Below are positions 6,454-7,026 of a stretch of DNA of 7,026 bases, piece by piece; position 1 is the stretch's first letter; the number at the start of each line of letters is the position of its first letter. The position numbers and the translations under genes are program-made. The stretch comes from Rhodobacteraceae bacterium UBA6273 (lineage in GTDB: Bacteria > Pseudomonadota > Alphaproteobacteria > Rhodobacterales > Rhodobacteraceae): contig DJUV01000212.1 of NCBI GenBank assembly GCA_002440625.1, forward strand, positions 1 to 7,026, in the 5' to 3' direction. The notes beneath the pieces are model-generated. The model was not told the origin of the DNA, ran no database searches, and worked only from the letters and a program-made list of their open reading frames with translations.

Positions 6454-7026
<573 letters not shown>

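Overview
The window is GC-rich, with strong G/C preference at third codon positions. Its OxyR and KatG are of alphaproteobacterial type, and it carries an IS5-family transposase of a kind common in Paracoccus, Rhodobacter and relatives. An alphaproteobacterium, probably Rhodobacterales, is the best guess. This rests on recognising protein families by eye, not on a search.

Layout. (1) Positions 1 to about 480 hold the start of an IS5-family insertion sequence on the minus strand. It runs off the left edge, and its transposase has an internal amber stop and a frame change. (2) About 481-870 is a gene-poor stretch that ends in two near-identical 16-bp direct repeats 25 bp apart, just before the next gene. 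(3) 874-3444 encodes an 856-residue, three-part protein: an adenylation (AMP-forming ligase) domain, a phosphopantetheine carrier domain and an acyltransferase-3 type integral membrane domain. (4) 3445-3799 is non-coding but rich in inverted repeats. (5) 3800-5470 encodes a secreted right-handed beta-helix protein with a Thr/Pro-rich linker, followed by a strong intrinsic terminator. (6) 5542-6453 (minus strand) is oxyR, divergent from (7) katG, which starts at 6615 and is cut by the right edge.

How the genes fit together. oxyR and katG form a classical divergent peroxide-defence pair: OxyR senses H2O2 through C200/C209 and would activate the catalase-peroxidase. The two large genes to the left look like a cell-surface or exopolysaccharide module. 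The three-part enzyme has every part needed to activate a carboxylic acid, load it on a carrier and hand it to a membrane acyltransferase, in one chain. The beta-helix protein next door is the sort of exported protein that binds, cleaves or epimerises polysaccharide. The substrate and the functional link between these two are inferences.

The most interesting item is the one-chain activation/carrier/membrane-transfer enzyme. It resembles in logic, though not in its membrane family, the separate DltA-DltC-DltB proteins.
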